Assembly (NCBI GenBank): GCA_003558415.1
Contig: PWLT01000420.1
Location: 1 to 7,209, forward strand
Direction of reading: 5' to 3'
DNA length: 7,209 bases
From: Hyphomicrobiales bacterium
GTDB taxonomy: Bacteria; Pseudomonadota; Alphaproteobacteria; Rhodobacterales; Rhodobacteraceae
The position numbers and the translations under genes are program-made. Positions 5,689 through 7,209 of the stretch are shown piece after piece; the stretch's first letter is position 1, and each line of letters opens with the position of its first letter. The notes below the pieces were generated by a model that saw nothing but the letters and a program-made list of their open reading frames with translations, was not told where the DNA came from and did no database searches.

Positions 5689-6329
5689 AGCTGCCGGCCA
5701 CCGCCGAGGACATCGCGCGGCTGGAGCCGGGCATGATCGTGTATCTTGACGGCATCGTCTACACCGCCCGCGAAGGGGCCTATAAACGTGTTCTCGAAGA
5801 CGGCGTCGCGCTGCCGGACGGGCTGACCGAGCTTTCGAACGCAAATTTTCACTGCTCACCCGCCGCTGCGCCCGACACCGATGGCAGCTATCGCGTGGGC
5901 GGGGTGACCGCGACCGCCAGTTTCCGGTTTTCCAAATGGATGCCCCAGTGGCTGGAGCGCACCGGCACCAAGATCGTGATCGGCAAGGGGGGAATGGCGC
6001 GCGATGATTACGTCAACATCCTCGTGCCCCATGGCGCAGTTTATCTGACGACCGTGGGTTACGGCACCGGCGCCCTTCTGGGACGCGGAATCCGCGCCGT
6101 ACACGCCGTCCACTGGCTCGAGGAACTGGGCATCGCCCAGGCGATGTGGATGTTCAAGGTGGAAAATTTCGGGCCTTTCATCGTTGACAGCGACTTGCAA
6201 GGCAACTCACTCTTCGCAACTCATGGGGACCGTGTAAACCAGCGGTTGGAAGCTCTTTACGAGGGGCTGCGGCCACCGGCGCTGCACCGCTATGGCGAAA
6301 CCGACGACCGGCGAAAGGAGGTTATGTAG
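5649..6329 (+). CDS. Class I fumarase / tartrate dehydratase-type hydratase, beta subunit (divergent)
   Basis: A 226-residue protein corresponding to the C-terminal domain of class I fumarases, which completes the active site with the alpha subunit. The ATG at 5649 has GGGAG (5636-5640) at an 8-base spacing; the longer open frame upstream lies inside the alpha gene. Family landmarks are present but changed. The 'GRDxAH' motif reads AREGAYKRV, keeping Arg but replacing Asp and His. The 'GPTTxxRMD' motif appears as TATASFRFSKW, keeping a Thr and Arg at the catalytic places by my alignment. IGKGG retains the active-site Lys region. The closing part (WLEELGIAQAMWMFKVENFGPFIVDSD) matches the conserved ElGmEA...V.DS segment. 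The changes suggest a non-standard substrate. The family assignment is fairly safe; a housekeeping fumarase role is doubtful. Confidence 0.82.
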   Translation: MGSSTTGLKQFRLKLPATAEDIARLEPGMIVYLDGIVYTAREGAYKRVLEDGVALPDGLTELSNANFHCSPAAAPDTDGSYRVGGVTATASFRFSKWMPQWLERTGTKIVIGKGGMARDDYVNILVPHGAVYLTTVGYGTGALLGRGIRAVHAVHWLEELGIAQAMWMFKVENFGPFIVDSDLQGNSLFATHGDRVNQRLEALYEGLRPPALHRYGETDDRRKEVM

Positions 6330-6345
6330 CCAATCGGACGTCAAA

Positions 6346-6388
6346 CCCCGCAACGGGGCAAGGATCCACCAAGCCGGAGAGGACCGGC
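6346..6388 (+). other. Two small hairpins between hydratase and transporter genes
   Basis: The 86-bp gap (6330-6415) contains CCCCG-CAA-CGGGG (6346-6358, five-pair stem, three-base loop) and GCCGG-AGAGGA-CCGGC (6373-6388, five-pair stem, six-base loop). Neither is followed by a T-run, so a full intrinsic terminator is unlikely. They could attenuate read-through or stabilise a processed transcript of the downstream binding-protein gene. No convincing promoter was seen in the gap. Confidence 0.3.
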
Positions 6389-6415
6389 ACTTCAATCGAT
6401 ACGGGAGGAAACGAC

Positions 6416-7209
6416 ATGAAAAGATCTCTGATGGCTCTGACACTGGGCACGGCGGCCGTGGCTCTGGCCGCTCCGGTGGCGGCGGAATACCCCCAACAAC
6501 CGATCCAGATGGTCATACCCTACAGCCCCGGCGGCGCGACCGACCTTTCGGCGCGGGCGCTGGCTCGTCCGCTCGGCGAGATCGTGCCGCAGCCGATCGT
6601 GCTGAGCAACCGTACCGGCGCGGGGGGGGCGACCGGCTCGGTCGCGGTGCGCGATGCCGACGGTGATGGCTATACGCTGCTCTTCGCACGCGTGGGCTCG
6701 CACACGGTCAACCCGGCGATGAACCCGAATCTTCCCTACACTGTGGACGAGTTCCGTTTCGTCGGGATCTACGAGATCAATCCAGTGGCCTGCGTGGTCA
6801 ACAGCGACTCGGACATCCATACCATCGAGGACCTGATCGACAAGGTGAACGAGAACCCGGGTGAGGTCCTCTTCAGCTCGGCCGGGGTCGGCACGCTGCC
6901 GCATTTCGGCGCCCTCATGGTGCTCGATGCCTATGGCGTCACCAATCTGGAGGAAAACGTCATCCACATCCCGACCGAGGGCGACGGCCAGGCGCTCACG
7001 GCGGTTCTTCAGCAGACCTCCGATTTCTACTGCGGCAGCACCTCGCCCTCGGCGCCGTTTGTCGCCAACGAGCAGATGCGGCCCCTGCTGGTGACCTCGC
7101 CCGAGCCCATCGATGGCTTCGATGCACCCACCGTCGCGGAACTGGGCAAGCCGGAACTCGAGGCGCTTGTCGGCTGGACAGGCATTGCCGGCCCCGCAGA
7201 CCTGACCGA
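6416..7209 (+). CDS. Bug/TctC-type substrate-binding protein of a tripartite tricarboxylate transporter, 3' partial
   Basis: The ATG at 6416 follows a strong GGGAGGA site (6403-6409). The first 264 codons are present; the family usually has about 320 residues, so roughly the last sixth lies beyond the window. Residues 1-23 form a signal peptide (Lys-Arg, hydrophobic core, ending PVAA) with likely cleavage before EYPQQP. The mature start YPQQPIQMVIPYSPGGATDLSAR (24-46 region) contains the PxxPGGxxD loop of Bug proteins. NRTGAGGATG (66-75) and DGYTLL (84-89) are further family motifs. Such proteins bind carboxylates in the periplasm and deliver them to the TctAB membrane components, which would be expected downstream. 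Two cysteines (126 and 206) might form a disulfide. The preceding hydratase and dehydrogenase genes suggest a di- or tricarboxylate ligand. Confidence 0.9.
   Translation, partial: MKRSLMALTLGTAAVALAAPVAAEYPQQPIQMVIPYSPGGATDLSARALARPLGEIVPQPIVLSNRTGAGGATGSVAVRDADGDGYTLLFARVGSHTVNPAMNPNLPYTVDEFRFVGIYEINPVACVVNSDSDIHTIEDLIDKVNENPGEVLFSSAGVGTLPHFGALMVLDAYGVTNLEENVIHIPTEGDGQALTAVLQQTSDFYCGSTSPSAPFVANEQMRPLLVTSPEPIDGFDAPTVAELGKPELEALVGWTGIAGPADLT

Noticed and set aside
1..7209. tRNA, rRNA, CRISPR array, transposase or att sites
   Set aside because: I looked for these by eye on both strands and saw no supporting pattern, including around the junction.

Overview
The window holds two pieces of DNA that look unrelated, joined near position 930. 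Bases 1 to about 930 are extremely G+C-rich: only 13 of the first 60 bases are A or T, and almost every codon ends in C or G, in an actinobacterial or actinophage style. This part carries the end of a SAM-dependent methyltransferase-like gene and, overlapping it by four bases, a gene resembling the DpdA / tRNA-guanine transglycosylase family. The second gene loses its family resemblance at about codon 180. From about 930 to the end, the sequence is G+C-rich but uses a more mixed codon set (GAT, TTT, CTT, GGT and AAT are common) and reads like an alphaproteobacterium, perhaps Rhodobacterales. The join falls inside two genes at once, so an assembly chimera is the simplest explanation. A real recombination or insertion cannot be excluded from sequence alone.

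The right-hand part is one tightly packed plus-strand gene cluster. Its order is: C-terminal part of a thiamine-diphosphate (ThDP) enzyme (to 1487); iron-sulfur subunit (1490-2248), two small membrane anchors (2245-2583 and 2580-2924) and flavoprotein subunit (2925-4667) of a succinate dehydrogenase/fumarate reductase-type complex; alpha (4723-5688) and beta (5649-6329) subunits of a class I fumarase/tartrate dehydratase-type hydratase; and the start of a Bug/TctC-type periplasmic binding protein of a tripartite tricarboxylate transporter (6416 to window end). ATGA overlaps and gaps of a few bases suggest a single transcript. The only real gaps are 55 bp (4668-4722), which contains a possible 15-codon coupling ORF, and 86 bp (6330-6415), which contains two small hairpins.

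Together the genes suggest a pathway for an imported C4-dicarboxylate or a substituted relative: uptake, dehydrogenation or reduction of the carbon-carbon bond with electrons exchanged with quinone, hydration of the double bond, and a ThDP-dependent step on a 2-oxo acid or related product. Several details argue that this is not the housekeeping TCA set. The flavoprotein has Cys where the FAD-linking His normally sits. The anchors have a four-His, di-heme-like pattern. The gene order is B-C-D-A. The hydratase beta subunit has altered signature motifs. The substrate cannot be read from the sequence.
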